A DNA stretch of 64,000 nt from Candidatus Electrothrix scaldis (GCA_033584155.1 CP138355.1:868001-932000), one strand, 5' to 3'; shown: positions 37,301 through 45,946, counted from the first letter of the stretch. Translations and numbers: made by a program. Notes: generated by a model not told the origin, from the sequence alone.

Positions 37301-37966
37301 CTCGGTGTGTCCCAGTCCGGCCATATTGCGGCGGTGGGATATGATCTCTATCTGGAGCTGCTCCAGTCTACGGTGGCGGATCTGAAAAAGCAGGCTGAGC
37401 AGGGCGGAGATATTACAGCACCTGAGCTGGAGCCGGATGTTAAACTGCGAGTGGCGGCCTTTCTCCCTGATGATTATGTTCGGGATACGGTGCTTCGTTA
37501 TCGTCTGTACCGCCGCCTCTCGGTGGCAGGGAATGAAGCTCCTGAGCTTTTGGCTGATTTGCAGGACGAGGTAGTTGATCGTTTTGGAGCTTTACCCCGT
37601 GAGGCAGAAACCTTATTTGCCTTGGTTGGGCTGAAATATCCACTTCGTCAACTGGGGATCACCAAACTTGAACAGGGACCAGCCAGTCTTGTTTTTAGTT
37701 TCAGTGAGCAATCCCCCGTTGCCCCGGAAACGCTGCTGGCCTTTATTGAGCATTCTCGACCGAAGAAATCGCTAAAGAAAAAGGAGCAGCGCCCTCCCGT
37801 CAGAGGTCTACGGGTACCGGCAAGAGCCCCGGCTTCGGAGCCAGAGCCTGTGCGGCTCACCCCGGATCAACGACTTATTATTGCTTTGGAGGAAAATATT
37901 GCGCAGGAAGAGCTGTTTCGGCGTATAGACGCGGTCCTTAGCTTTCTTGGTGCGCAACATGGCTGA
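34349..37966 (+). CDS. mfd: Transcription-repair coupling factor Mfd
   Basis: 1205 residues from the ATG at 34349; an in-frame TTG at 34286 close to AAAGGAG is an alternative. Order: UvrB-like N-terminal region (ICGLHGGSAALFVARL, YESCELVRQPGDLAVRGGIIDLFPP), RNA-polymerase interaction domain (GDVVVHRDHGLASFQGL), helicase with Walker A GDVGYGKTE at about 653, DEEHRFG, TATPIPRTLQ and a TRG motif region, then the C-terminal regulatory domain. Displaces stalled RNA polymerase and recruits UvrA. Confidence 0.96.
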   Translation: MLSICKQLSENKEGQGKKIDICGLHGGSAALFVARLQEIQRQSICCLLPSDDQLDTLAGDIRLFTDIPVLTYPAFEIAPYTQLAPDPSTVAARLSTLYFLQEQSGPCIVLTSVEAVLRRVLPQQVLSGRCELVMAGEDTDRDALISSLIDAGYESCELVRQPGDLAVRGGIIDLFPPASSPAVQGPLRLDFFGDTVESIRSFDPLTQRSEDELEEVVLLPASDVLFPEDSAVEKWRQDVYAAVEKLAPNQKDSETARQVMQQLRERIRFPGIEFFLPLMYRNPGPQTLFEYLPAACPVILHDPVSIQRKISLVHERVAANYEEAASEGLAFPPKTLFVEQEELEQHLDKRSRVDLCLIPNPDAVQTPILHRVGDHSLLRQEIELQRKKRGVLAPLADRLLKWQKAEDTIVLACRSMQQAKHLEEMLAGYGIQCGRDTTPLDLQKQHPGQVLLVEHPLSHGFDLPEEHLHIFSAAELFGDKRLQSGGKKKSRRPQGEPIALEEIAIGDVVVHRDHGLASFQGLVNMDFAGQRGDFMLLEFQGNDKLYIPVHQLHWVSRYQGLTDQQPKLDRLGSQRWQTAKKKVTEAVWQVAQELLAIYARREMRRGHSFQQPGILFKELAESFPYDETEGQAKAIDDVLTDLCSDKPMDRLVCGDVGYGKTEVAVRAAYKAIEDGFQVAVLVPTTVLAEQHAATFRERFAGFDVEVACTNRFRTTKEQKEIVRDLKDGNIHLVVGTHRLLSKTIGFHKLGLLIVDEEHRFGVSHKEKIKKLRADVDVLTLTATPIPRTLQMSLLGIRDLSVISSPPRQRRAVKTFLARKDDLVTREAVQQELERGGQVFFVHNRIQSIHRVAEKIEHLVPHARIAVAHGQMSGKQLEEVMVSFINHEVDILVSTTIIESGLDIPNANTIIINRADRIGLADMYQLRGRVGRSSRQSYAYLLVPSTEKMTSDAGQRLRALMDCSDLGGGFKLAMNDLQIRGGGNLLGVSQSGHIAAVGYDLYLELLQSTVADLKKQAEQGGDITAPELEPDVKLRVAAFLPDDYVRDTVLRYRLYRRLSVAGNEAPELLADLQDEVVDRFGALPREAETLFALVGLKYPLRQLGITKLEQGPASLVFSFSEQSPVAPETLLAFIEHSRPKKSLKKKEQRPPVRGLRVPARAPASEPEPVRLTPDQRLIIALEENIAQEELFRRIDAVLSFLGAQHG

Positions 37967-38090
37967 CAGAAACAAGAAATCGGGTTTGACAGCATATCTC
38001 TTTTGTATTAGATCGTATAATATATAGGTGTGAAAAGCTTCCGAAAGAAAGTTTTTTGCCGGTTGGCTGAAAAAAAATAGACGTAAGAGT

Positions 38091-38804
38091 ATGCTGGAAA
38101 TAAAGGAATGCGCTGAAAATCAGGAACAAGTGTGTGGAAATAAAATAGGACACAGCCTGTCCTGGGATGAGATTGAGACCGTCATGCTGGACATGGACGG
38201 TACCTTGCTGGATAAGCATTTTGATGATTATTTCTGGGAAGTGTATCTACCGGAACATTACAGCCTGTTGCATAATATCTCGGTCGAAGAGGCGAGCCGG
38301 GAGCTCCGAGCCCGTTATCAGTCTGTGGAGAATTCTTTACAATGGGCTGATCTTGAATATTGGTCGCATACCTTGGAGCTCGATTTGCCGGAACTGAAGC
38401 TACGGATTAACCATCTTATAGGGGTACATCCCTATGTGGTAGAGTTCCTGGAGTTTTGCCTGAAGAAGCGGAAAAAGCTGTATTTAGTGACCAATGCGCA
38501 CTCCAAGGCTTTATCCATCAAGTTGGAGAAAACCGCCATCGGAGCGTGGTTTGATAGGGTCATTTGTGCTGAAGAAATTGGTTTTGCAAAAGAGGAACCG
38601 CAATTCTGGCCTCGTTTGCAGGAAGTACTGGGTTTTTCTCCGGCGACAACCCTGCTTGTTGATGATACGGAAAAGGTGCTTCGGGTGGCCGATACCTTTG
38701 GGTTGGGCCATTTAATCCATGTTGCCCGCTCAAGTAGTCGGCGTCCGGCCTGCTATTCGACAGAATATCCGTCCATTGATTATTTTAAAGAGTTAATTCG
38801 GTAG
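38091..38804 (+). CDS. HAD-family hydrolase, YrfG-like nucleotidase
   Basis: 237 residues. HAD motifs: DMDGTLLD (nucleophile Asp), VTNAHSKAL (motif II), GFAKEEPQFW (Lys) and LLVDDTEKVL. The TNAH and KEEPQFW patterns and the length fit YrfG, a GMP/IMP 5'-nucleotidase. Stand-alone gene. Confidence 0.82.
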   Translation: MLEIKECAENQEQVCGNKIGHSLSWDEIETVMLDMDGTLLDKHFDDYFWEVYLPEHYSLLHNISVEEASRELRARYQSVENSLQWADLEYWSHTLELDLPELKLRINHLIGVHPYVVEFLEFCLKKRKKLYLVTNAHSKALSIKLEKTAIGAWFDRVICAEEIGFAKEEPQFWPRLQEVLGFSPATTLLVDDTEKVLRVADTFGLGHLIHVARSSSRRPACYSTEYPSIDYFKELIR

Positions 38805-38949
38805 GGATGAGCGTTTTTATCCTGTCGTGCAGGGTTAATCGTTTTGTTCGTTTTCAATTCGGTGAAAGTTGTTGTACCATAGCATATAGAGCATGTTGAA
38901 AGAAGGGCAGTGAACGGCATACAGTTAAGGTAGTCAGCAGGGATAGACT

Positions 38950-39336
38950 ATGGTGGATGACAGTAATTTTCGCAAACAGGATAGGATTAAGCTCCGAGGA
39001 TATATCGTAGATATATCCGACGGTACCTATGATTATGACGCCATAGTCGAAGATGTCTCTCTCGAAGGTCTCTGTTTGACCGACTTGTCCAATAGGTTCA
39101 GTGTGGAGAAGAGAATCTATAGTGCTATAGTATCTGGCGGTGCTGATGGGGAAGCATTCCGGTTGCAGGTGCAGCCCCGCTGGGTGCGGAGGCATGGCGA
39201 GTATGTCGAGGTGGGCTTTATCATCATCCGTTCGCCGACCAAATGGAAGCGGTTTATCCGCGACCTCATCCCTAAGCAAGATTCGGCAGATATGGACGAA
39301 GAATGGGAACGCTGTTCTAATCTGAGCATATGGTAG
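38950..39336 (+). CDS. PilZ-domain c-di-GMP receptor
   Basis: 128 residues. The c-di-GMP motifs are present: FRKQDRIKLRG (RxxxR) and EDVSLEGLCL (D/NxSxxG). No other domain. It overlaps the next gene by 7 bases, so the two may be translated together. The window also has two diguanylate cyclases that could supply the ligand. Confidence 0.85.
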   Translation: MVDDSNFRKQDRIKLRGYIVDISDGTYDYDAIVEDVSLEGLCLTDLSNRFSVEKRIYSAIVSGGADGEAFRLQVQPRWVRRHGEYVEVGFIIIRSPTKWKRFIRDLIPKQDSADMDEEWERCSNLSIW

Positions 39337-40022
39337 AGCTTTTCTTTCAAGACTCGGAAACACTTGTTGCTGATCTGGCTGGGCGAATCGGCCAGTCTCT
39401 CCAAGAACATATTGATGCTCACGGATGGGCAAGCATGGCTGTTTCCGGTGGCTCAACTCCCAAGCCTTTATTTAAGAGGCTTTCCACGATAGATATTTCC
39501 TGGCAGGATGTGGTCATTACTCTGGTTGATGAGCGCTGGGTTGCACCCTCGAGTCCTGATTCTAACCAATACCTCATTTGTCAGTACCTTTTGCAGGGTA
39601 GGGTTGCCGCAGCCACCTTTGTCGGGTTGAAAAATTTTTTCCCTACCGCTGCCCAAGGCGCAAGGGAATGTGAGTTGAAGCTGCGTAAGTTGGCCCGTCC
39701 TTTTACGGTACTCGTCCTTGGGATGGGCAATGATGGGCACACAGCCTCCTTGTTTCCAGGTTCTCCTCAGCTTGCAGCAGCCACAGGCATGCATTCCGGT
39801 AAGATCTGTATGGCCTTGACTCCTGCTGATGCACCTTACGAGCGTATGACGCTTACCCTGCCCGCCATCCTCGACTCCCAGGAAATTATTCTCCATATTA
39901 CAGGTGAGAAAAAGAAGGCTGTGCTGGCAAAGGCCCAAGAGGCAGGTCCGGCAGAAGAGCTACCCATCCGTTTTATCCTCCGCCAGCAGGCTTGTCCTGT
40001 CACTGTCTATTGGGCGCCTTGA
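39330..40022 (+). CDS. pgl: 6-phosphogluconolactonase
   Basis: 230 residues of the DevB/Pgl group: MAVSGGSTPKPLFKRL, TLVDERWV, LVLGMGNDGHTASLFPG and ERMTLTLPAIL. Hydrolyses 6-phosphogluconolactone in the pentose phosphate route. No zwf or gnd is adjacent. Confidence 0.93.
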   Translation: MVELFFQDSETLVADLAGRIGQSLQEHIDAHGWASMAVSGGSTPKPLFKRLSTIDISWQDVVITLVDERWVAPSSPDSNQYLICQYLLQGRVAAATFVGLKNFFPTAAQGARECELKLRKLARPFTVLVLGMGNDGHTASLFPGSPQLAAATGMHSGKICMALTPADAPYERMTLTLPAILDSQEIILHITGEKKKAVLAKAQEAGPAEELPIRFILRQQACPVTVYWAP

Positions 40023-40027
40023 GGGTT

Positions 40028-41137
40028 TTACATCAACTGATTAAACAGGTATCCGGTAAAGAGGATTCCTGAGCCCACCACACCAACAAAGACTGCAATC
40101 AGCTTCGGTTTAAGTACCTTGCGCAGGATAACCATTTCCGGCAGGGAAAGGGCGATAACGCTCATCATAAAGGCCAGAGCTGTTCCCAAGGCTGCCCCTT
40201 TGCCAAGCAGAGCCTCCAGTACAGGCACTATTCCCGCCGCGTTGGAGTACATGGGAATTCCCACCAAGACTGCTGCTGGCACAGACCACCATTGTTCGCC
40301 CCCCATAATAGAGGCCATGACGTTTTCCGGTACATAGCCGTGGATACCTGCGCCCACTGCTATGCCAGCAATCACGTAGATCCAGACCTTGCCGATAATT
40401 TCTTTGACCGCAACCCAACCCATGTCTACCCGGTCATGCCAGGTGAGTTTTTTGTTCAACACCAGGGGCTGTCCTGCCCGCATTTCCTGTACCCAATCTT
40501 CCACCCAATGTTCAAGGTGTAGACGACCGATTACCCAGCCTGCGATGATAGCAATGATCAGGCCTGAAATAAGATAGGTTGAGGCAACTTTCCAGCCCAA
40601 GAGGCCGTATAGAAGGATCAGGGCAACCTCGTTCACCATGGGAGCGGCAATGAGAAAGGAGAAGGTGACGCCGAGGGGCACGCCCGCCTGCACAAACCCG
40701 AGGAAAAGGGGAACAGCCGAGCAGGAGCAAAATGGGGTGATGATGCCCAGCAGAGCGGCCAGCACATTGCCGACAGCCTCTCTTCTGCCTGCGAGATAGC
40801 GGCGGGTTCGCTCCGGGGTAAAAAAAGATCGGACAACACCAATCAGGAATACCACAAGGGTGAGCAGCAGCATGACCTTGGGGGTGTCGTAGACAAAGAA
40901 TTGGATTGATTCACCGAGGTGGCTTCCTTTGTTGATGCCCAGGAGGCTGTAGGTGAAGAAATGGGAGAAGGGCAGGAGTTGGCTATAGATCAGGTACCAA
41001 AGGCCAAGGCCCAGAATGCCAAGTAACCATGCCTGCGCTTTGCTCAATTTTTTTATGCTGGTCGTCTGACCGGTTGGCTTTTTCTCACAGCCGCAACCCG
41101 CAGGCTGTATGGGCTGTAAAGGTTGTAAGGGTTCCAT
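40028..41137 (-). CDS. Permease of the DUF318/YraQ (ArsP-like) family
   Basis: 369 residues with about eight membrane helices and the family motif GIITPFCSCSAVPLFLGFVQAG, whose cysteines may bind metal or thiol. A CGCEKK motif sits near the N-terminus. Members export metals, arsenicals or related compounds. The gene is read with the ArsR regulator 14 bases upstream, which supports a metal(loid) export role. Confidence 0.87.
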   Translation of the reverse strand: MEPLQPLQPIQPAGCGCEKKPTGQTTSIKKLSKAQAWLLGILGLGLWYLIYSQLLPFSHFFTYSLLGINKGSHLGESIQFFVYDTPKVMLLLTLVVFLIGVVRSFFTPERTRRYLAGRREAVGNVLAALLGIITPFCSCSAVPLFLGFVQAGVPLGVTFSFLIAAPMVNEVALILLYGLLGWKVASTYLISGLIIAIIAGWVIGRLHLEHWVEDWVQEMRAGQPLVLNKKLTWHDRVDMGWVAVKEIIGKVWIYVIAGIAVGAGIHGYVPENVMASIMGGEQWWSVPAAVLVGIPMYSNAAGIVPVLEALLGKGAALGTALAFMMSVIALSLPEMVILRKVLKPKLIAVFVGVVGSGILFTGYLFNQLM

Positions 41138-41151
41138 ATCGTTTCCTTTCG

Positions 41152-41517
41152 TTATTCATGGAAGGGGTGGATGTTTTTCTTGTCAGAACGTAAGGTCGCT
41201 GCTTCGGGAAGTAGTTGAATCATTTTTCGAACCCCCGGATCGTCTTGCAGCCAGTCTTTGAGCTGGGTGAGCATGGTCTGGGCATAGGGGGACTCTTCAC
41301 CAGCACTGAGACTGTACAGTATCCAGGTACCCTCTCGTCTTCGCTTGACTAAACCAGCCTCTTCAAGGATCTTCATGTGCTTGGAAACAGTTGGTTGTGC
41401 TAGGCCTAAAAGATGCTGGATCTCACAGACGCAGAGCTCTCCCTGCTCCAGTATTTTCAGAACAGCAACTCTGCTCGGGTCGGAAAGGGCCTTCATGGCT
41501 TGGATGAATTGCCGCAT
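41152..41517 (-). CDS. ArsR/SmtB-family regulator
   Basis: 121 residues, winged helix (SDPSRVAVLKIL, LGLAQPTVSKHMKILEEAGLV). The ELCVCEIQ motif keeps the two cysteines that sense As(III) or soft metals in ArsR. First gene of the two-gene unit with the permease, which it probably represses. Confidence 0.92.
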   Translation of the reverse strand: MRQFIQAMKALSDPSRVAVLKILEQGELCVCEIQHLLGLAQPTVSKHMKILEEAGLVKRRREGTWILYSLSAGEESPYAQTMLTQLKDWLQDDPGVRKMIQLLPEAATLRSDKKNIHPFHE

Positions 41518-41547
41518 TGTTCCTCTTCTCGTTTTGCTTGTTAATTA

Positions 41548-41604
41548 CCATATTCCTATATGGCAATATAGAGATTAAGAGGTGATCTGTCAATATGGAG
41601 ATTA
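41548..41604. promoter_or_regulatory. Candidate ArsR operator region
   Basis: A palindrome CCATAT-TCCT-ATATGG at 41548-41563, followed by direct repeats CAATATAGAGATTA (41564-41577) and CAATATGGAGATTA (41591-41604). It lies 31-87 bases before the arsR start, where an autoregulatory operator is expected. Confidence 0.5.
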
Positions 41605-41701
41605 TGGAAATGCAAGACTTGTCTCTTTCCTGTGCTTCCGGTATCTTTTCCCTCTGTTCAGAAGGGAGCTACGGATAAACCGATGTTGTTGGGGGGCGCA
41701 G

Positions 41702-42181
41702 ATGAAAAGAGAGGAGCAGGAGGCACGGGATTTCTATTGTATGGGCAAGGCCCTTGATTTTGCCGCCTATGCCGCAACTCAGGAGGAGGTACCTGTGGGG
41801 GCGGTCCTGGTGGATCGGGATTATGAGATTATAGCCGGGGCAGGGAATAACTGCATTCGAGCTCATGATCCTACCGGTCATGCTGAGATCCATACCTTGC
41901 GGTCAGCGGCGGACAAGTTGGGTAATTACCGCCTGCCGGAAACCACCATGTACGTCACTCTGGAGCCCTGTCCCATGTGTGCGGCAGCCATGATCCAGGC
42001 TCGGGTGGAGCGTATCGTCTTTGGGGCTATCGATCCCAAGGGCGGAGGCCTGCAATCTTTATATACTATAGGCAGCGATGGGAAGCTGAATCATCGTTTT
42101 GCAATTACCGGAGGGGTCAGGGCCGAGGAATGTGCCACGCTTCTCAAGGATTTTTTTCGGCGGCGAAGAAAAAAAGGATGA
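41702..42181 (+). CDS. tadA: tRNA adenosine(34) deaminase TadA
   Basis: 159 residues from the ATG at 41702; the frame is open to 41582 but that part is not protein-like. The zinc deaminase motifs are GHAEI (catalytic Glu) and PCPMCAAAM. Converts A34 of tRNA-Arg to inosine. A cytidine/guanine deaminase is less likely given EVPVGAVLV and the ending. Confidence 0.9.
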   Translation: MKREEQEARDFYCMGKALDFAAYAATQEEVPVGAVLVDRDYEIIAGAGNNCIRAHDPTGHAEIHTLRSAADKLGNYRLPETTMYVTLEPCPMCAAAMIQARVERIVFGAIDPKGGGLQSLYTIGSDGKLNHRFAITGGVRAEECATLLKDFFRRRRKKG

Positions 42182-42305
42182 GCATGGGATTTTTTCCTTG
42201 TCAAAAAAGCCCATGCGGTTTATATACATGTGCCCAAGGCAATATAAGTAACGGCTGGAGAGTAAAATTTCTACTTTGTCCCAACCGGTTGCTTTTCATG
42301 GAGCA

Positions 42306-42391
42306 GGAGAGGTGACCGAGTGGCTTAAGGTGCACGCCTGGAACGCGTGTGTACGCAAGTACCGTGAGTTCGAATCTCACCCTCTCCGCCA
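42306..42391 (+). tRNA. tRNA-Ser(GGA)
   Basis: 86 bases with a long variable arm and encoded CCA. Acceptor GGAGAGG/CCTCTCC, anticodon loop around TGGAA (GGA), T-loop TTCGAAT and discriminator G. It marks the left edge of the accessory island together with the SRP RNA. Confidence 0.95.
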
Positions 42392-42418
42392 ATTACATAT
42401 TTGACCCACGTTTTGATA

Positions 42419-42512
42419 GCCGGGTCCTGCACAACAAAGAATCGTGAACTCCGTCAGGTCCGGGAGGAAGCAGCGGCAGCGAGCCCCTTTGTGTGTTGCA
42501 GGGTTGCCCGGC
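42419..42512 (+). ncRNA. ffs: Small SRP RNA (4.5S type)
   Basis: A long hairpin whose ends pair (GCCGGG with CCCGGC, TGCA..CAAAG with CTTTG..TTGCA). It carries the diagnostic apical region TCAGGTCCGGGAGGAAGCAG. Eight T follow at once (42513-42520), giving a built-in terminator. It forms the RNA core of the Ffh signal recognition particle. Confidence 0.95.
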
Positions 42513-42695
42513 TTTTTTTTATCCATACTTTTCTCTTCCTCTGTCGTTTTCCCCCTTCATTCTCTCCGCGTTTCAGCGGATTTTTCAAATTCATCAACAG
42601 TAAGAGCAGCAACAGGCGAGACAAAATTTTGCAGAGATGGTACTGTATTCCCGACGTGATTTGTATCTCATTAATATGATCAGGGAGAAATAGCC

Positions 42696-44159
42696 ATGCT
42701 CTTTGCCTTTGTGACGCTCGTCAGTAAGATTCTTATTATTCTCAGTGTAACCGGGTTGATTTTTAACTGGATACGGGGAGGTATTGATGAAGATTCTGCC
42801 ATCCTTCGGTTTCTTCCTAAGAAGTTCGGTAGCGTAAAATTGATCGGTGTTTTTTTCATCGGGTTGATTATCCTTTCCTTAAATTCTATCTTTTTCTATG
42901 CCGAGCCAGGCATGAGTTATCTTGTTCAATATCCTTGGGGATCGCAGAACTCCGTTCTGCAACCTGGCTTTCATCCCCGATGGTTCGGTGAAGTCATACC
43001 GTTTAAGAAGTTTTTGACCATCGCCTTTGTTGATGAGAAGACCAATAAAAAGACTTTTTCCGGGACAGCTCCGATTCAGGAGATCCGTTTTCACGACTCG
43101 GTGACGGCAACAATGAAAATGACTGCCCGTTTCGAGATGCCCAATGATGACGCCCGCTTTCTGCCTATGGCGGTCGCCTACCGAAGCCAGGAGAATCTGA
43201 TCTATTCCACCCTGATCCCGACTATGCAGGAGGCCATGCGCAACGCCGGACGGATGTATGCGGCCCAGGAGTATATCGGAGGGAAGGGCGGTGATTTTGA
43301 GAACGCGGTTCTTGATCAGATTCGTAACGGGATTTTTCTCCTTGATATCCAGGAGGAAACCACCTATTCCGGCAAAGAGAACATCAGCGATGATGAGGAT
43401 CGGACCATTCAGCAGGATCAGACCATGCGGGTCTATGTCCGCAAGAGACTGGGGCCGGAAGGACAGGAGCTGCGCAAGGATGGCGGCGAAACTCCGCTGA
43501 AGAAATTTGGCATCACCCTTATCCAGGCCAATGTCCAGGATGTTGATCCAGATCCCGGCTTTAAAAAGAAGTTGCTTGAGCAACGGGAGGCAGCAGCCCA
43601 GGTGGCCATAGAGCGGCAGAATGCCCGCAAGGAAGAAGAACGCAAGAAGCGCATTATTGCCCAGGGTGAGGCGGAAAAGGCCGAGAAGCGGATTGAGCTG
43701 GAAAAAGCCCAGATTGAGCGGGTGATCGCGGCAGAGACTAAGGCCAAAGAGGCTCAGCAGGAGCAGAACCAGCGCGTCACCTCTGCCGAGACCCTGAAAA
43801 AAGAGTCGATGATTGAAAAAGAGCGCAAGGAAGTGGAATTGAAGACCGCCAAACTGGAGGCCCAGCGCATTGAGGCCCTTGCTGAGGCTGAGTCCAATAA
43901 ACGGCGCAAGCTCATGCAGGCGGATAATGCCCTGGAAAAACGCCTGGAGGCCTTTGTTGAGGTATCCAAGGCCTATGCCGCAGCCTTGCAGGATAAGCAG
44001 CTGGTTCCTGGAGTGGTCATAAGCGGGGGAGGTAAAGACGGCGGTCAGCCCAACGCCACCGACCTGATCTCCTTGCTCACGGCCAAGGCGGCCAATGATC
44101 TGGGTGTTGCGGTGACAGCCAAGCAGCAGGCGGCGCCGTCTCCGGCGGTTTCACAGTAG
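42696..44159 (+). CDS. SPFH/band 7 (prohibitin/flotillin-like) membrane protein
   Basis: 487 residues. Two N-terminal membrane helices (5-25 and 48-68), an SPFH domain (about 70-290) and a long charged coiled coil rich in Glu, Lys, Arg and Ala (about 290-430), then LQDKQLVPGVVISGG near the end. SPFH proteins form ring assemblies in the membrane. No NfeD or protease partner follows. Small unknown genes lie downstream. Confidence 0.85.
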   Translation: MLFAFVTLVSKILIILSVTGLIFNWIRGGIDEDSAILRFLPKKFGSVKLIGVFFIGLIILSLNSIFFYAEPGMSYLVQYPWGSQNSVLQPGFHPRWFGEVIPFKKFLTIAFVDEKTNKKTFSGTAPIQEIRFHDSVTATMKMTARFEMPNDDARFLPMAVAYRSQENLIYSTLIPTMQEAMRNAGRMYAAQEYIGGKGGDFENAVLDQIRNGIFLLDIQEETTYSGKENISDDEDRTIQQDQTMRVYVRKRLGPEGQELRKDGGETPLKKFGITLIQANVQDVDPDPGFKKKLLEQREAAAQVAIERQNARKEEERKKRIIAQGEAEKAEKRIELEKAQIERVIAAETKAKEAQQEQNQRVTSAETLKKESMIEKERKEVELKTAKLEAQRIEALAEAESNKRRKLMQADNALEKRLEAFVEVSKAYAAALQDKQLVPGVVISGGGKDGGQPNATDLISLLTAKAANDLGVAVTAKQQAAPSPAVSQ

Positions 44160-44192
44160 ATGCGGGTGCAGGAGCACGGCAGTGCCTTCTTG

Positions 44193-44258
44193 GGCCGGAG
44201 ATGAATCTCTGTGCTCTTATCGGATGTCCCTTTGGAACAAGGTGCGTCCCCGTGAGAA
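44193..44258 (+). repeat. Dispersed ~65-bp repeat, copy 1
   Basis: Related to 45593-45659 and 46527-46590. Shared core: GGAGA-GAATCTC, then CTTATCGGATGT, CTTTG and CGTCCC. It follows the SPFH gene and precedes the next gene by about 100 bases. Confidence 0.7.
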
Positions 44259-44359
44259 TGATTGATCTGAAGGACGTTCGCAGAAGAACATGCGGCTCAG
44301 TATGGAAATAATCTTTAGCGTATTATCTGGAATGAACAGCAGGACAAAAAGAGGTTACA

Positions 44360-44752
44360 ATGGATCCGGAAGACGAACTCCCCATTGACGAAGAAGAGCT
44401 TATTGAAGTAGCCAAGAAGATTATTAAGACAATAACTGAAAATCCGAAGTTTGCGAACCTGCCGCTCCCCATATCAGAAATACAGAACTCGCTTGATAGT
44501 TTGATCAAGTCAAGGGAGGCGGAAGCCGCTATCTGCGAAGCGCAGAAGCAGGTCAGGGAGAAATTGCAGGCCGCCTGGGAGGATGTGTATTCTGCGCAGC
44601 GGAATATACGGGCATACAACAGGGAGCATGGCATACGCGACAGCAATGTCCCTTTGGTGGCATCCGGCATGCCCGGACTGGCTGAGCGTGTCTTTTCTCA
44701 ACTCCCTGACCAGGATGACACCCTGCAGATTGCGAAGAAGGACAAAGACTGA
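44360..44752 (+). CDS. Hypothetical helical acidic protein
   Basis: 130 residues, not recognised. Acidic start (MDPEDELPIDEEELIEVAKK), then a helical stretch with heptad-like spacing (residues 45-85) and a charged tail. Its neighbours are another small helical protein and repeats, so it belongs to the accessory part. Confidence 0.55.
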   Translation: MDPEDELPIDEEELIEVAKKIIKTITENPKFANLPLPISEIQNSLDSLIKSREAEAAICEAQKQVREKLQAAWEDVYSAQRNIRAYNREHGIRDSNVPLVASGMPGLAERVFSQLPDQDDTLQIAKKDKD

Positions 44753-44852
44753 TAGCGCATTGTCTGAAAAGAGCAGCAGGGTTGAAGCGGGTGGAGCTGT
44801 AGGATTATCGCCCCTGATGGGACGATGCGAAGAGAGCCAGCTATTGCAGTAG

Positions 44853-45135
44853 CGGCTGTTCTTTTGGCAAAAGGAGACGTTCTTTTCTTGCGAGAGGTCT
44901 TTCTTTTGTAAAGAGAAGCTGTCCTTTCGTTAATAGTGGTCGTTCTCTTCTTGCGAGAGGTACTTCTCTTGTTAAGAGAGGTCGTTCTTTCGTTAAGAGT
45001 AGCGGTTCTCTTCTTGAAAGAGGCACTACTTTTTTAAAGAGAGGTACCTCTCTTGTCGCGAGAAGCTGTTCGTTTTTAAAAAGCGGCTCTTCTTTTCACG
45101 GGAGGAGAGGTTCCTGTTTGACGAGGAGCTGTGCT
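44853..45135. repeat. Degenerate 21-bp tandem repeat, about 12 units
   Basis: Units of about 21 bases of the type TTCTCTTGTTAAGAGAGGTCG, each itself a small imperfect palindrome (CTCTTG..AAGAG). On the minus strand one frame is open for about ten units (45078 down to 44841) and gives a seven-residue repeat close to PLLTKER; it has no good start, so no gene is called. The 487-base gap from 44753 to 45239 holds little else. Confidence 0.8.
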
Positions 45136-45239
45136 GTTGTTACGAAGAAGTTGCATTGCAAGGAATGTATCGCCTGTTGCGGACAAAGTGCCTTTGCTGC
45201 TGACAGGAGAACCTGAACCCAAAACACATGGAGGTTGCA

Positions 45240-45584
45240 ATGATCGGAGGAAGTATACCCAAGTTACTACAGATCGCTGGTGAAACCAAAGAGGCCCTGG
45301 GCAAGATCAGCGCGGACCTGCCCGCTGATGTGTCGGTGGCAGAGATGACGGCTAAGATCGACGAGCTGGAAACTGCGATCAGTGAGTTGGACGCCGTGAA
45401 TGCGGAGCGGACTCGCCTGGTCAATGTCAAGGGGGACAAAGCCGGGGGCTTGAGTGATTATCTTGTCCATGTGCGCACTTCGGTCAAGGCGGTCTGCGGC
45501 CCGGATTCCTCAGAGTACGATATGATCGGCGGGACGCGGTCGAGTGAGCGGAAGAAGCCGAAGAAGAAGGATAAGGAGGAGTGA
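45240..45584 (+). CDS. Hypothetical small helical protein
   Basis: 114 residues from the ATG at 45240 with GGAGG 5 bases upstream. Not recognised. A coiled-coil-like stretch (AEMTAKIDELETAISELDAV) fills the middle and a Lys-rich tail ends the protein (KKPKKKDKEE). It could be a partner of the other small proteins of this island. Confidence 0.55.
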   Translation: MIGGSIPKLLQIAGETKEALGKISADLPADVSVAEMTAKIDELETAISELDAVNAERTRLVNVKGDKAGGLSDYLVHVRTSVKAVCGPDSSEYDMIGGTRSSERKKPKKKDKEE

Positions 45585-45592
45585 TGCTTTCC

Positions 45593-45659
45593 GGCCCGGA
45601 GAGGAGTCTCCGGGCTGTTATCGGATGTGTCTTGCGGGACAAAATACGTCCCGACTGGA
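45593..45659 (+). repeat. Dispersed ~65-bp repeat, copy 2
   Basis: Most complete copy: a GGCCCGGAGA/TCTCCGGGC hairpin, TGTTATCGGATGT, then GGGAC/GTCCC. It begins 8 bases after the preceding stop and ends 27 bases before the next gene. Confidence 0.75.
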
Positions 45660-45685
45660 TGCTGCGAACATACAAAGAGGATACT

Positions 45686-45946
45686 ATGGAACTGACGAAA
45701 CTACGCTCACAGATTCACGCTCTGCCGCGCCGGGAGAAATATCTTCTCATCCAGTTGCTTGTACTGGATCTGGCACGGGAGGATTCTTTACAGACAGATG
45801 GACGTTCCGAAGATCAGAGCGATGGAATCATGGAGATGCCGAACGGGCAGGCGGTTGGCACATTTCTGGGAAGATGGAAAGGCTGTCTCAAAGGTGTTGA
45901 TCCTGATGAAGCGAAACAAAGCTATCTGAGGGAGAAATATCAATGA
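45686..45946 (+). CDS. Antitoxin-like protein paired with a PIN toxin
   Basis: 86 residues from the ATG at 45686 with AGAGG just upstream. The N-terminus (LRSQIHALPRREKYLLIQLL) is helical and the C-terminus GTFLGRWKGCLKGVDPDEAK resembles antitoxins of PIN proteins. It overlaps the PIN gene by 4 bases. Confidence 0.65.
   Translation: MELTKLRSQIHALPRREKYLLIQLLVLDLAREDSLQTDGRSEDQSDGIMEMPNGQAVGTFLGRWKGCLKGVDPDEAKQSYLREKYQ

Noticed and set aside
44853-45135. Tandem repeat as a CRISPR array
   Set aside because: Units follow each other without spacers and no cas genes are near.
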